Positions 6,479 through 14,469 of a stretch of DNA of 14,782 nucleotides are shown piece after piece. The DNA comes from UBA7398 sp964597305 (lineage in GTDB: Bacteria; Actinomycetota; Actinomycetes; Nanopelagicales; Nanopelagicaceae). Below the pieces are notes generated by a model, which saw only the letters and a program-made list of their open reading frames with translations, ran no database searches and was not told the origin of the DNA. The position numbers and the translations under genes were made by a program. Each line of letters opens with the position of its first letter. The stretch's first letter is position 1. The stretch is from contig CAZQWU010000032.1 in assembly GCA_964597305.1 (NCBI GenBank), positions 1 through 14,782 of the forward strand, given 5' to 3'.

Positions 6479-7854
6479 GCTGGACTTACCGTTGACATAT
6501 TAAAGTCATTAAATATCAAGGCAGGCATCGCTTGTCGATCGACATCGCCAGCCCACTCGCGAGGTTGAACCCATTGCGTTGAACCTGCAGAGGCAATTCT
6601 CGAGAGCAGACCGACTGGTGACTCATTCCATCTAAAGTTATTGACTGCACCGATAACTTCGCCATTTTTCACCTGATAAACGCCATCGCGAGTCAGACCC
6701 GTAAGCAGTAGTGAGGTGGGATCAACCATACGGATGTACCAGAGGGTTGTGAGGAGCAAGCCATCATCCATTGTTTTCACCAGATCATTGATTGATCCGT
6801 TTCCACCTTCAACAGTGACAATCAGATTATCGCCAAGTGGTGTGTAGGGAAGTTTGGTGAATTCTGCGCTAGCGCGTGTTTGCGCAAGCGCAGTGAGTTC
6901 TCCGTGGCGAAGCCAATCAACTCGTGGTTGTTTTTGACCGTTATCAAATACCGAAGAGAAAGGTGAACTAGCAGAGGCAGCGACAAAGGGAGAACCTTCA
7001 ATTCCCTTGTAGGCCGGATCGCTAAACATATCGAGTGAAACATTCGAAATCTTTTCACCAATTCGGGTTCCACCACCTTTTTTACTAAATACCGATCGAC
7101 CCTCTTGCGCATCACGAGCGGCGCTCACCCATAACATGTAAACGAGTAGATCTGAGACAGAGCCACCAGGAAGCAATGTTTTATATCGTCCGGCAGGAAT
7201 ATCTAATTTACGCCCTTGCCATTCAAGTCGTTGGCGAATGTTCTTGTCTACCTCTGCAATAGAAACATTGGAGAAATCTTTTGTTGCAACTCCCTCCCAC
7301 GTAGAGCGGGAACGTTGATGTGACTTGCCAGTCATTTCAATACGACCAACGGGTTGGTCATGTCGACAACGAATACCACCTTTGGAGCCAATCCAGGTTG
7401 TTGCGTGAGTGTGCTCTGCATAGCCAAAAAGCTCAATGTTGTCGGCGACAGATTTCTTAAACATCTCACCAAGATCAGGTGCTACTTGTGCAAATACCTC
7501 GGGACCGGTTGGTTGATGCGGATCTGCCCATTGTCCACTTACAACATTACGAGCAAGTGGTGCGAAATCTTCGGCTTTTCCGGCAGCTCGCGCTGAAGCA
7601 ATTGCTTCCGCAAGTGCGCCAGGAATTTCCGAGATCGAAAGATCGGTGCGAGATACAGAGCCCGCCGCCATCCCACCATCTACTGCAACAAATGCAATGA
7701 TGGTGATCGAACGTTCAGCGATGACGCCATTTGTGGTGAGCGTGCTATTTGCCCAACGAAGATTTGCTTGCGTTTTATCAGTGACAATAACAATGCAATC
7801 ATCCGATGTTGCTTGTGCAGTAATACGTTCAATGAGTTCTTGAGCGCTGATCAT
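6472..7854 (-). CDS. tldE: TldE/PmbA-type subunit of the TldD/TldE metalloprotease
   Basis: This 460-residue protein belongs to the TldE (PmbA) side of the modulator-of-gyrase family. Recognisable stretches are AERSITIIAFVAVDGGMAAGSVSRTDLS in the N-terminal half, GRYKTLLPGGSVSDLLVYMLW in the centre and LLLTGLTRDGVYQVKNGEVIGAVNNFRWNESP near the C-terminus. It lacks the HExxxH metal site, as expected: TldE pairs with TldD, which carries the zinc site. In enterobacteria the complex matures microcin B17 and degrades CcdA, and relatives process other peptides. Its ATG overlaps the tldD stop by 4 nt (ATGA), consistent with coupled 1:1 synthesis. It is the last gene of the seven-gene minus-strand run. 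No peptide substrate gene was recognised nearby. Confidence 0.9.
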   Translation of the reverse strand: MISAQELIERITAQATSDDCIVIVTDKTQANLRWANSTLTTNGVIAERSITIIAFVAVDGGMAAGSVSRTDLSISEIPGALAEAIASARAAGKAEDFAPLARNVVSGQWADPHQPTGPEVFAQVAPDLGEMFKKSVADNIELFGYAEHTHATTWIGSKGGIRCRHDQPVGRIEMTGKSHQRSRSTWEGVATKDFSNVSIAEVDKNIRQRLEWQGRKLDIPAGRYKTLLPGGSVSDLLVYMLWVSAARDAQEGRSVFSKKGGGTRIGEKISNVSLDMFSDPAYKGIEGSPFVAASASSPFSSVFDNGQKQPRVDWLRHGELTALAQTRASAEFTKLPYTPLGDNLIVTVEGGNGSINDLVKTMDDGLLLTTLWYIRMVDPTSLLLTGLTRDGVYQVKNGEVIGAVNNFRWNESPVGLLSRIASAGSTQWVQPREWAGDVDRQAMPALIFNDFNMSTVSPAN

Positions 7855-9353
7855 TTTCCTGCCTCCGCAACGGTATTGAGAACATTAATTTTGTCGAATA
7901 CAGCCGCTGGACAGCCATGACTTACTGCTGCGATTTGGCCTGGTTGTCCTTTTCCGCAGTTAAAGGCGCCACCAAGAACGTATGTTGATGGACCACCGAC
8001 ACGTTTCATGGAGCCCCAGAAATCAGTTGTGGTTGCTTGGTACGCGACATCTTTGAGTTGGCCGACGATCTTTCCATTCTTAATGCGATGGAATTGTTGG
8101 CCGGTAAATTGGAAGTTATAACGTTGCATGTCAATCGACCATGACTTGTCGCCTTTGATCAAAATTCCATCTTCCACTGAGGCTAGAAGATCAGCAAAGT
8201 TTGGTCCTTGCGGATTAGGCTGAAGTGAAACGTTGGGCATTCGCTGAATGGGTACATGTGCTGGTGAATCTGCAAATGCACACCCATTACTTCGGTCACG
8301 ACCTACTCGCGCAGAGATTCTGCGATCGAGTTGATATCCAACAAGTACGCCGTCTTTGACGATATCCCACTGTTGGGCTTGGACACCTTCATCATCCCAA
8401 CCAACGGTGCTTAATCCATGTTCGGTAACTCGATCACCAGTCACGTTCATCAAGTCAGATCCGTATTTCAAAGTGTTGAGTTTGTCGACCGTGGCAAATG
8501 AAGTGCCCGCATAATTCGCTTCATAGCCAATTGCTCGGTCGAGTTCGGTAGCGTGACCAATTGATTCGTGAATTGTGAGCCAGAGGTTCGATGGATGAAT
8601 GAGTAAGTCATATCGACCAGGCTCAACGCTTGGCGCTTTTACTTTCTCTGCAAGTAACGTGGGCAATTCAGCAATTTCACTATCCCAATCCCACACGTCA
8701 TTTCTCATCCATTCCCAGCCATATCCTGCCGGCTGAGCGAGAGTTCGCATTGATTCAAATCCATGTGCGCCAACCGAGATTGCTTCAATTTGAGTTTGCA
8801 TGCGTACGCGTTGTTGCGTTGTGCTTGTGCCATGTGAATCTGCGTAATGTTTCTGTTCTTTGACATACATCGTGTGCGCGCTGGCATGATTGACACCATC
8901 GGCTTTGAGTAGTGAATTACTCAGCGAAGCGAGTCGATCAATTTTCTCGCTATCACTTACTGAGAATGGATCAATCTCGTATTTCGACACCCATGTTTTC
9001 TTGGAATACACCGGCTCTGTTGCAAGGGAAACTTCTTCAGTAGAGAGCGGCTTACTTGTTTTTGCCATTGCCACTGCGGTCAGGGCAAGCTTTCGTGCAA
9101 TATCAACTGAAATTTCTGGCGACGAAGCAAAACCCCATGCGCCATTCACAATAACGCGAACGCCTACGCCTGCAGTTGTGCCGTCACTTTGAGTTTCAGG
9201 CTTTGCATCTCGAAGCTGAAGATATCCGGTGCGGGTTCGCTCGATTCGAACATCGGCATGAGAAGCGCCTGCAGTAGTAGCTGTAGAAATAGCCGCTTCA
9301 GATATTTCAGCCAACGGCAGTGCGAGGAAATCTGCATCAACGTTTTGAGTCAT
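7851..9353 (-). CDS. tldD: TldD-type zinc metalloprotease, catalytic subunit
   Basis: The 500-residue product carries HESIGH at 262-266/267, matching the TldD HExxxH zinc motif (H262, E263, H266 by my count), and a conserved cysteine at about 466 in GGAFNCGKGQPGQ, the expected third zinc ligand region. The GTSFAT, DRRISARVGRDRSNGCAFADSP and NPQGPNF segments are also family-typical. Together with TldE it should form a hollow cytoplasmic protease that cuts small unfolded peptides. The ATG at 9353 has a Shine-Dalgarno-like AAGGT 7 nt upstream. It lies 29 nt after the formamidase-like gene, so it may belong to the same transcript, but an independent promoter in the upstream gene cannot be excluded. 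There is no sign of degradation. Confidence 0.93.
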   Translation of the reverse strand: MTQNVDADFLALPLAEISEAAISTATTAGASHADVRIERTRTGYLQLRDAKPETQSDGTTAGVGVRVIVNGAWGFASSPEISVDIARKLALTAVAMAKTSKPLSTEEVSLATEPVYSKKTWVSKYEIDPFSVSDSEKIDRLASLSNSLLKADGVNHASAHTMYVKEQKHYADSHGTSTTQQRVRMQTQIEAISVGAHGFESMRTLAQPAGYGWEWMRNDVWDWDSEIAELPTLLAEKVKAPSVEPGRYDLLIHPSNLWLTIHESIGHATELDRAIGYEANYAGTSFATVDKLNTLKYGSDLMNVTGDRVTEHGLSTVGWDDEGVQAQQWDIVKDGVLVGYQLDRRISARVGRDRSNGCAFADSPAHVPIQRMPNVSLQPNPQGPNFADLLASVEDGILIKGDKSWSIDMQRYNFQFTGQQFHRIKNGKIVGQLKDVAYQATTTDFWGSMKRVGGPSTYVLGGAFNCGKGQPGQIAAVSHGCPAAVFDKINVLNTVAEAGK

Positions 9354-9382
9354 TGTTCTACCTTATGTGATGATTTTGCTCT

Positions 9383-10108
9383 TCACAACAGCTCTTGGGT
9401 AATAACCGGCCACACTGAACTATCGCAATCTATTAACTCAAAATGTCCGATCGTGGGTAGCTCGATAAATCGTACGTTTTCGCCTTGAATTCTTTTGCGT
9501 TGGATGTAGTTGTGAGCAAGATCTATCGGAACCCAAATGTCGAGTGCGCCATGGATAATTGTTGTCGGTATTCCCATCAGCGAGAGCGTCATTGGATCCA
9601 AGTCCGCGCGTTCTGAAGCGGGCCGACCAAGAAACTCGCGGGCGGCGTCATTATCAAGTCTGCGTTGATCTACGGATGCGAGATCGCCAACAGGCGCTAA
9701 AGCGATAATTTTCTTAATTCCAGAAACATTTTCTGCAGCCCAGAGAGCCAAATGGCCGCCAGCAGAATGCCCAATCACAATCACTGGGCCATATTTTTGT
9801 GCGATATGTTCAATTCCACTTTTAATGTCACTCACCATGGCATCAGGGTTGCCCGGTATTCGACGATACTCCAGCGAAATTACGGTGTAACCCAATTTGG
9901 AAAACGCCTGTGCGAAATTTCGCAAATGTTTACGATCATATTCGGGCCGCCAATATCCACCATGGATGAGTACGAGCGTTTGCGAACCGCCGCGAAAAAC
10001 ATCAAAGACGTGATCGGCTAATTCACCATACTTGCCGACAAAATCTGGTTGTGGTTCAGGTTTTTCAAAAACGCTGCGATCTTCCACCGGATCTGTCGTT
10101 GCGCTCAT
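9383..10108 (-). CDS. Alpha/beta hydrolase, probable kynurenine formamidase (arylformamidase, AFMID-like)
   Basis: The 241-residue hydrolase has HGGYW at 49-53, the oxyanion motif characteristic of AFMID-type kynurenine formamidases, nucleophile S115 in GHSAGG, D190 in HGALDIWVP and H222 in IGHFEL. The predicted reaction is N-formyl-L-kynurenine + water to L-kynurenine + formate, in the cytoplasm. The context strongly supports this: it directly follows a CoA ligase (4-nt ATGA overlap) and a kynureninase in the same direction. It is not the cyclase-fold KynB of many bacteria, so that symbol is not used. Without the context it could only be called a small esterase. The catalytic triad looks intact and the length is normal. 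Confidence 0.78.
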   Translation of the reverse strand: MSATTDPVEDRSVFEKPEPQPDFVGKYGELADHVFDVFRGGSQTLVLIHGGYWRPEYDRKHLRNFAQAFSKLGYTVISLEYRRIPGNPDAMVSDIKSGIEHIAQKYGPVIVIGHSAGGHLALWAAENVSGIKKIIALAPVGDLASVDQRRLDNDAAREFLGRPASERADLDPMTLSLMGIPTTIIHGALDIWVPIDLAHNYIQRKRIQGENVRFIELPTIGHFELIDCDSSVWPVITQELL

Positions 10109-11712
10109 TGCGAATCTTTCAATCGGAATCGCTGCAACTTTCCCGTCGTTGTTTTAGGTAATGCCTCGACAAAATTCACTTGGCGTGGATATTTATATGG
10201 CGCTATAACACTCTTCACATGATCTTGGATCTCTTTGGCGTGATGGTCATCGCCAATGATTCCTGGTTTGAGCACGATATAAGCCGCAACAAGCATGCCT
10301 CGCTCTGAGTCGGGAACGCCAATAACTGCAGTCTCTGCGACCGAAGGATGTGTGAGTATGGCATTTTCAACCTCTGGTGCCGCGATGTTGTATCCCGAGG
10401 AAATAATCATGTCGTCAGATCGCGATTGGTATTGAAGATATCCATTGGCATGAGCGATATAAAGATCGCCGGTGAGATTCCAGCCGTTCTGTACATATTT
10501 CTTCTGTCGTTCATCGTTGAGATAGCGACAACCCGTTGGTCCTTTAACTGCTAGTCGACCTACCTCGCCAAAGGGAACTTCTTTAAAATCATCATCAACT
10601 ACTTTTGCTTGATAACCCGGAACTGGTTTTCCAGTCATTCCCGGAATAATTTCGTCGTCCGCTGCCGAAATAAAAATATGGAGCATTTCGGTCGCGCCGA
10701 TACCATCAATCAATTTAATTCCGGTAGCGGCGAACCATTGGTCCCATGTTGATTTTGGCAGATGTTCACCAGCAGAGATACATCGACGAAGCGTTGCAGT
10801 ATTTGTCGGTGTCACGTGGGGCAACATTGCACGATACGCAGTCGGCGCAGTAAAGAGGCAGGTTACTTTGTGCTCAGCAATTTTCTCCAGAAGTTGTGGT
10901 GGCGTTGCGGATTCAAGTAGGAGTGATGTTGCGCCAACTCGTAGTGGAAAATTTACTAATCCACCAAGTCCAAAGGTGAAGGCAATAGGTGGCGAACCGG
11001 CAAACACATCATCGGCATGTGGTTTCACGACATGTGCTGAGAAGGCATCAGCGATGATTAATTGGTCTCGATGAAAATGCATTGTTGCTTTTGGCATTCC
11101 CGTCGAACCTGAAGTAAAAGCGAGGATCGAAATATCGTCATGAGCAGTATCGCACGGGGTATGTTCTCCAGAGAAAGTCTCAGCTTGAAAATAAGCGTCG
11201 TGACTGGTGCCACCATAAATAAGGGTTTTTCCACTGAAATTACTTACGTGATTCCACTCATTTTGAAAACGGTGATCAATGAGCGCAAAATTCACCTGCG
11301 CGATATCAACAATTTTCTCTAATTCACCGGCACGTTGGAGGGGAATCGTAGTTACCGCTACCGCTCCCATACGAAGAATTGCCAACCACCACGCAACAAC
11401 CTGAATGTTATTAGGTCCGCGCAGAAGTACTCTATTTCCCGAGACGACACCCTCTGCTTCCAGAAACTGCGCTAACTTTTTAACTTTAAGAAGTAATTGA
11501 CCATACGTAATCTGGCCATCTGCACCAATGAAAGCTAATTTATCTGGGCCAACTTTCGCTACCGTTTTATCGAGGAGCTCCACCGAAGCGTTGAGTCGTT
11601 CTGGATAGGAATACTCATCACGTATTAAATCTGGCCATTGATCAGCCGGGGGTAAGTTATCTCGCGAAAAGGAATCTCGGTGTCCACTTGGCGATAACGT
11701 CATATGAGCCAT
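10105..11712 (-). CDS. Benzoate-type AMP-forming CoA ligase, probable 2-aminobenzoate (anthranilate)-CoA ligase
   Basis: The 535-residue product is a full adenylate-forming enzyme. The ATP loop FTSGSTGMPKA spans residues 199-209, DGIGATEM 336-343, TGDLY 414-418, the hinge segment SRSDDMIISSGYN 430-442 and the catalytic lysine K525 in TTTGK. The N-terminus (YSYPERLNASVELLD) and APPIAFTFGLGGL-like segment (SPPIAFTFGLGG, 240-251) resemble the benzoate/2-aminobenzoate-CoA ligase branch. The reaction would be anthranilate + ATP + CoA to anthraniloyl-CoA + AMP + PPi. The substrate is inferred mainly from its place directly after kynureninase, which releases anthranilate (TGATG, 1-nt overlap). Other aromatic acids are possible. 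Met4 is an alternative start; the first ATG lacks a strong Shine-Dalgarno sequence, and coupling to kynU is likely. Confidence 0.8.
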   Translation of the reverse strand: MAHMTLSPSGHRDSFSRDNLPPADQWPDLIRDEYSYPERLNASVELLDKTVAKVGPDKLAFIGADGQITYGQLLLKVKKLAQFLEAEGVVSGNRVLLRGPNNIQVVAWWLAILRMGAVAVTTIPLQRAGELEKIVDIAQVNFALIDHRFQNEWNHVSNFSGKTLIYGGTSHDAYFQAETFSGEHTPCDTAHDDISILAFTSGSTGMPKATMHFHRDQLIIADAFSAHVVKPHADDVFAGSPPIAFTFGLGGLVNFPLRVGATSLLLESATPPQLLEKIAEHKVTCLFTAPTAYRAMLPHVTPTNTATLRRCISAGEHLPKSTWDQWFAATGIKLIDGIGATEMLHIFISAADDEIIPGMTGKPVPGYQAKVVDDDFKEVPFGEVGRLAVKGPTGCRYLNDERQKKYVQNGWNLTGDLYIAHANGYLQYQSRSDDMIISSGYNIAAPEVENAILTHPSVAETAVIGVPDSERGMLVAAYIVLKPGIIGDDHHAKEIQDHVKSVIAPYKYPRQVNFVEALPKTTTGKLQRFRLKDSQ

Positions 11713-12989
11713 CAGGTCACTCGCGATTCTTGGTTATTAATTGCTAGATATTTCTTTGATGAAACAAGATCACGGATTCTGGAAAACCCCTCCCAAATTT
11801 CTTCATACGAAGTTTGCAGCGGTGATACAGCAACACGGATGGTGTCGGGAGCGCGAAAATCTGGAATGACATGTGACATCACTCGAAGTGCGATGCAAAT
11901 TTGAGAAGCATCGGGATGTGCAATAGCAATATGACCGCCACGTAACGAAGATTCACGTGGCGTTTTTAATGTCATTCCCAGCGGCGCAAGCCATGCATCA
12001 AAAAGTTCCACCATATATTCAGTACCGCGCGCTGCTTTCTTTTCAATCTCTGCAATTCCTGCTTCGGCAATCATGGCGAATGCAACTTTGATGCATTGCA
12101 CGCCTAACATCGGGGGAGTTGCTATTTGAAAACCCCGTATTCCATCGGCTTTTTCAAAAGTTGGTCCCATTGCGAACTGATCTTTTTGTGCGAACCAGCC
12201 TTGAATGGCAACGTGCAACTCAGCTTGAACGCGTTTATTCACGTAGAGCCAGGCTGGTGCACCTGGACCTGAATTTCCATATTTATAAGTACAGCCCACA
12301 GCCAAATCAATTCCATTTTTATCGAAATCCATTTGAATGCATCCCGCCGAATGGCTCGCATCCCAAATTGTGAGAGCACCAAAACTTCGAACAAGGTCAG
12401 TAATTTCTTTAATGGGATTGCGAGCGCCTGATCGATATTGAATGACTTCAAATGTCACAAGTGCGACATCGTCATTCAAATATGGCCGAAGTTTGTCAAC
12501 GGTAATTCGCTCGAGAGATCCATCGGTTTCATTGTCAATAACCACCAATGTCATACCAAATTGCTGTGCAATTCCTTGCAAGATATATCGATCAGTAGGA
12601 AAGTTCGCCGAGTCGGTGATAATTGTTTTACGACCAGGCCGCGCTTTAATTACTGCGACACATAATTGATAAAAATTTACAGACGTTGTATCGCAGACAA
12701 GAACCTGACCCGGTCCTGCACCTAACGTTGCGCTCCCGATGAGATCGCCAGCCGGCTGAGCATCATCGACCCAATGTCCCCATCCAGTAACTACTTCTTT
12801 GCCCCACTCATTAACGAGAAAATTATTTACTGCAGAAATGGTGTCTTTGGGTAAACGTCCCAATGAATTGCCATCGAGATAACACAACGTCGGATCATCG
12901 ATAATAAATCTCTCGCGATACGAAGCGAGTGGATCATTTTTATCGAGCGATTGCGCGTATTCACGACTGGTGAGTTCAAAGCTTGTCAC
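11712..12989 (-). CDS. kynU: Kynureninase
   Basis: The 425-residue protein is a PLP-dependent fold-type I kynureninase of typical length. The cofactor lysine is K236 in GCTYKYGNSGPGAPA, where family members read GC-YKYLN-GPGAPA. D210 and H213 lie in IWDASHSAG, YLDGNSLGRLP is at 37-47 and GWF at 264-266. It cleaves L-kynurenine to anthranilate and L-alanine (or 3-hydroxykynurenine to 3-hydroxyanthranilate). The neighbouring CoA ligase favours the anthranilate branch. The start is GTG at 12989: a stop lies a few codons upstream in frame and there is no early ATG. The mRNA just before it is pyrimidine-rich (TTCTCCCCTT) with no Shine-Dalgarno sequence, so initiation may depend on coupling to the SDR gene ending 20 nt upstream. 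Confidence 0.93.
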   Translation of the reverse strand: MTSFELTSREYAQSLDKNDPLASYRERFIIDDPTLCYLDGNSLGRLPKDTISAVNNFLVNEWGKEVVTGWGHWVDDAQPAGDLIGSATLGAGPGQVLVCDTTSVNFYQLCVAVIKARPGRKTIITDSANFPTDRYILQGIAQQFGMTLVVIDNETDGSLERITVDKLRPYLNDDVALVTFEVIQYRSGARNPIKEITDLVRSFGALTIWDASHSAGCIQMDFDKNGIDLAVGCTYKYGNSGPGAPAWLYVNKRVQAELHVAIQGWFAQKDQFAMGPTFEKADGIRGFQIATPPMLGVQCIKVAFAMIAEAGIAEIEKKAARGTEYMVELFDAWLAPLGMTLKTPRESSLRGGHIAIAHPDASQICIALRVMSHVIPDFRAPDTIRVAVSPLQTSYEEIWEGFSRIRDLVSSKKYLAINNQESRVT

Positions 12990-13009
12990 AAGGGGAGAAG
13001 TTACTTGTT

Positions 13010-13786
13010 TTATTCCTTCTGTAACAGACCAGGATTTACGCCAAGCCCCATTGAGGCATCGATCACAGCGCCATGCAAAATTCGGCCGGCGTCCGAAGCT
13101 AAAAAGAATCCAAGCTCTGCAATCTCGGCTGGCTCGATGAGTCGACCCTTCGGTAAGGCAGCAACGACTTTCTTCTTTTCACTGTCAGAGAGATGGTTGA
13201 GTGTGCTTGCGTTAAACATTGGCGTATCGGTTGCGCCTGGGCAGATCGTGAATACATCAACGCCAGTTTGTGCAAGATCGGCAGCGAGAATGCGTCCCAG
13301 AAATGCAATGGCCGCCTTACTCATGCCATCAGCATGATGAAATCCAGGAACTTGAGTTATTCCTCCACCGACAGACGAAATCAAAATTACCTTGCCGCTA
13401 TTTCGTTTTACCATTCGCGGTACTAAAAGATTGTTTAACCAGAGCGTTCCTATTGAATTTACTTGAATGAGCGCTTGATCTCGCAGATGTGGTTCGATAG
13501 CTATTTTTTCAACTGTTTTCGAACCTAATCCTGCATTGTGAATGAGAATATCGGGCGTATCAGGAAGTGATTCCACCAGAGATGAAACAGAATCGTACTC
13601 GGCTAAGTTCAATGAAAAATATTTAATCTCATTTTTTGGATATGCAGAAGCAACGTCGGCAGGATTTTCTGAGCCCTGAAAATAGGTAAACCAGACGGTA
13701 TCGCCATTGCGAGCAAAGCGATCGACAAAGGCCCGACCTATTCCAGAAGTTCCACCAGTGATCAAAACCTTACGAGAGGAAGTCAT
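13010..13786 (-). CDS. Short-chain dehydrogenase/reductase (SDR) fold protein lacking the catalytic tyrosine
   Basis: The 258-residue product has the classical SDR frame: the nucleotide loop TGGTSGIG at 10-17, NAG at 84-86, the structural N110 region and catalytic serine position S137/S138 (LISSVGGG). The conserved lysine is K157 in MSKAA. The tyrosine expected four residues earlier (YxxxK) is D153, and no tyrosine stands nearby in FHHADGMSK. The change is readable in the DNA as GAT where TAT would restore Tyr. The later PG motif (ICPGATDTPM) and C-terminal GAVIDASMG are normal. It may be a divergent oxidoreductase, a binding protein, or a case of sequencing error. It lies 3 nt after dedA and 20 nt before kynU. 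A role in kynurenine metabolism is possible but not shown. Confidence 0.85.
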   Translation of the reverse strand: MTSSRKVLITGGTSGIGRAFVDRFARNGDTVWFTYFQGSENPADVASAYPKNEIKYFSLNLAEYDSVSSLVESLPDTPDILIHNAGLGSKTVEKIAIEPHLRDQALIQVNSIGTLWLNNLLVPRMVKRNSGKVILISSVGGGITQVPGFHHADGMSKAAIAFLGRILAADLAQTGVDVFTICPGATDTPMFNASTLNHLSDSEKKKVVAALPKGRLIEPAEIAELGFFLASDAGRILHGAVIDASMGLGVNPGLLQKE

Positions 13787-13789
13787 AAA

Positions 13790-14398
13790 TTATTTGGCCC
13801 TTCGAGCTTTAATGTAGTTTCGTATCGTTAACAGAATAGTTAATGTAACAAAGAAAGCTGCGATGGCTCGTGACGAACCCTTGAGTGCGGGAAGTTGAGC
13901 AGAGTAATAACCCAAACATGTAATTCCCATGCCCCACAGTCCTGCGCCTATGGCATTAGCGCTAAGAAACTTGTAGTAATTCATTTTCCCGATACCTGCA
14001 ATCGGCGGGATAAACGTTCTAATCCATGGATAAAACCGAGCCAAAATTACTGCGCTCCAACCATATTTCTCGTAAAAACTCTCTGCACGTTTCACCATGG
14101 ATTGGGCACGGTGAGAAGATCCGCGCTCGAGATATTTTCTACCAAATTTCCGCCCGAATACGAAACCCACTTGATCACCGAGAAAAGCTGCTATAAAAAC
14201 TATCAGAGCAAGAAAAAAGATGTTGACGTCATCCCGCGTCGCAGCGAGTAATCCTGCACCAAAAAGTATGGAATCACCTGGTAGAAAAAAAGCAATTAAA
14301 ATTCCTGTTTCAATAAATACGAGTATTCCCATGGCAAGGTAAATAAGAAACGGTGTGGCCGAATCAAGATTCTGTTGAATCCAATCGGCGATACTCAT
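13790..14398 (-). CDS. DedA family (VTT-domain) membrane protein
   Basis: The 202-residue integral membrane protein shows the DedA/SNARE-associated (VTT) pattern: an N-terminal helix (FLIYLAMGILVFIETGILI), FFLPGDSILFGAGLLAA, the amphipathic re-entrant GDQVGFVFGRKFGRKYLERG, then ILARFYPWIRTFIPPIAGIGKMNYYKFL and a tryptophan-containing helix (GAGLWGMGITCLG). The conserved acidic residue of the PGD/E-S motif and the arginines of the R-F-x-x-x-x-R motif are present. DedA proteins are implicated in undecaprenyl-phosphate or phospholipid flipping across the cytoplasmic membrane. The ATG at 14398 has no clear Shine-Dalgarno sequence. It is the first gene of the minus-strand run and is divergent from rnpB. 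Confidence 0.9.
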   Translation of the reverse strand: MSIADWIQQNLDSATPFLIYLAMGILVFIETGILIAFFLPGDSILFGAGLLAATRDDVNIFFLALIVFIAAFLGDQVGFVFGRKFGRKYLERGSSHRAQSMVKRAESFYEKYGWSAVILARFYPWIRTFIPPIAGIGKMNYYKFLSANAIGAGLWGMGITCLGYYSAQLPALKGSSRAIAAFFVTLTILLTIRNYIKARRAK

Positions 14399-14404
14399 GC
14401 GGTA

Positions 14405-14435
14405 ACTCTAATGCACGTATTTTTTACGCATTCAA
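14405..14435 (-). promoter_or_regulatory. Possible leaderless promoter for the dedA-led operon
   Basis: On the minus strand TAGAGT (14410-14405) lies 6 nt before the dedA ATG and could be a -10 giving a leaderless message. TTGAAT (14435-14430) is a -35 candidate, but the 19-nt spacer is long. The short divergent region between dedA and rnpB must hold a promoter for each. Confidence 0.25.
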
Positions 14436-14438
14436 AAT

Positions 14439-14467
14439 TTGGCTTTACACGTCATTAGTTCTAGCAT
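14439..14467 (+). promoter_or_regulatory. Candidate rnpB promoter
   Basis: TTGGCT (14439-14444) and TAGCAT (14462-14467) match the -35 and -10 consensus at 4 of 6 positions each, with a 17-nt spacer. Transcription would start near 14474, agreeing with the expected 5' end of the RNase P RNA. Confidence 0.45.
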
Positions 14468-14469
14468 CT

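Noticed and set aside
8890..9488. Two consecutive plus-strand ORFs of about 100 codons
   Set aside because: They lie antisense to the intact tldD gene and the end of the formamidase-like gene and show no recognisable domain.
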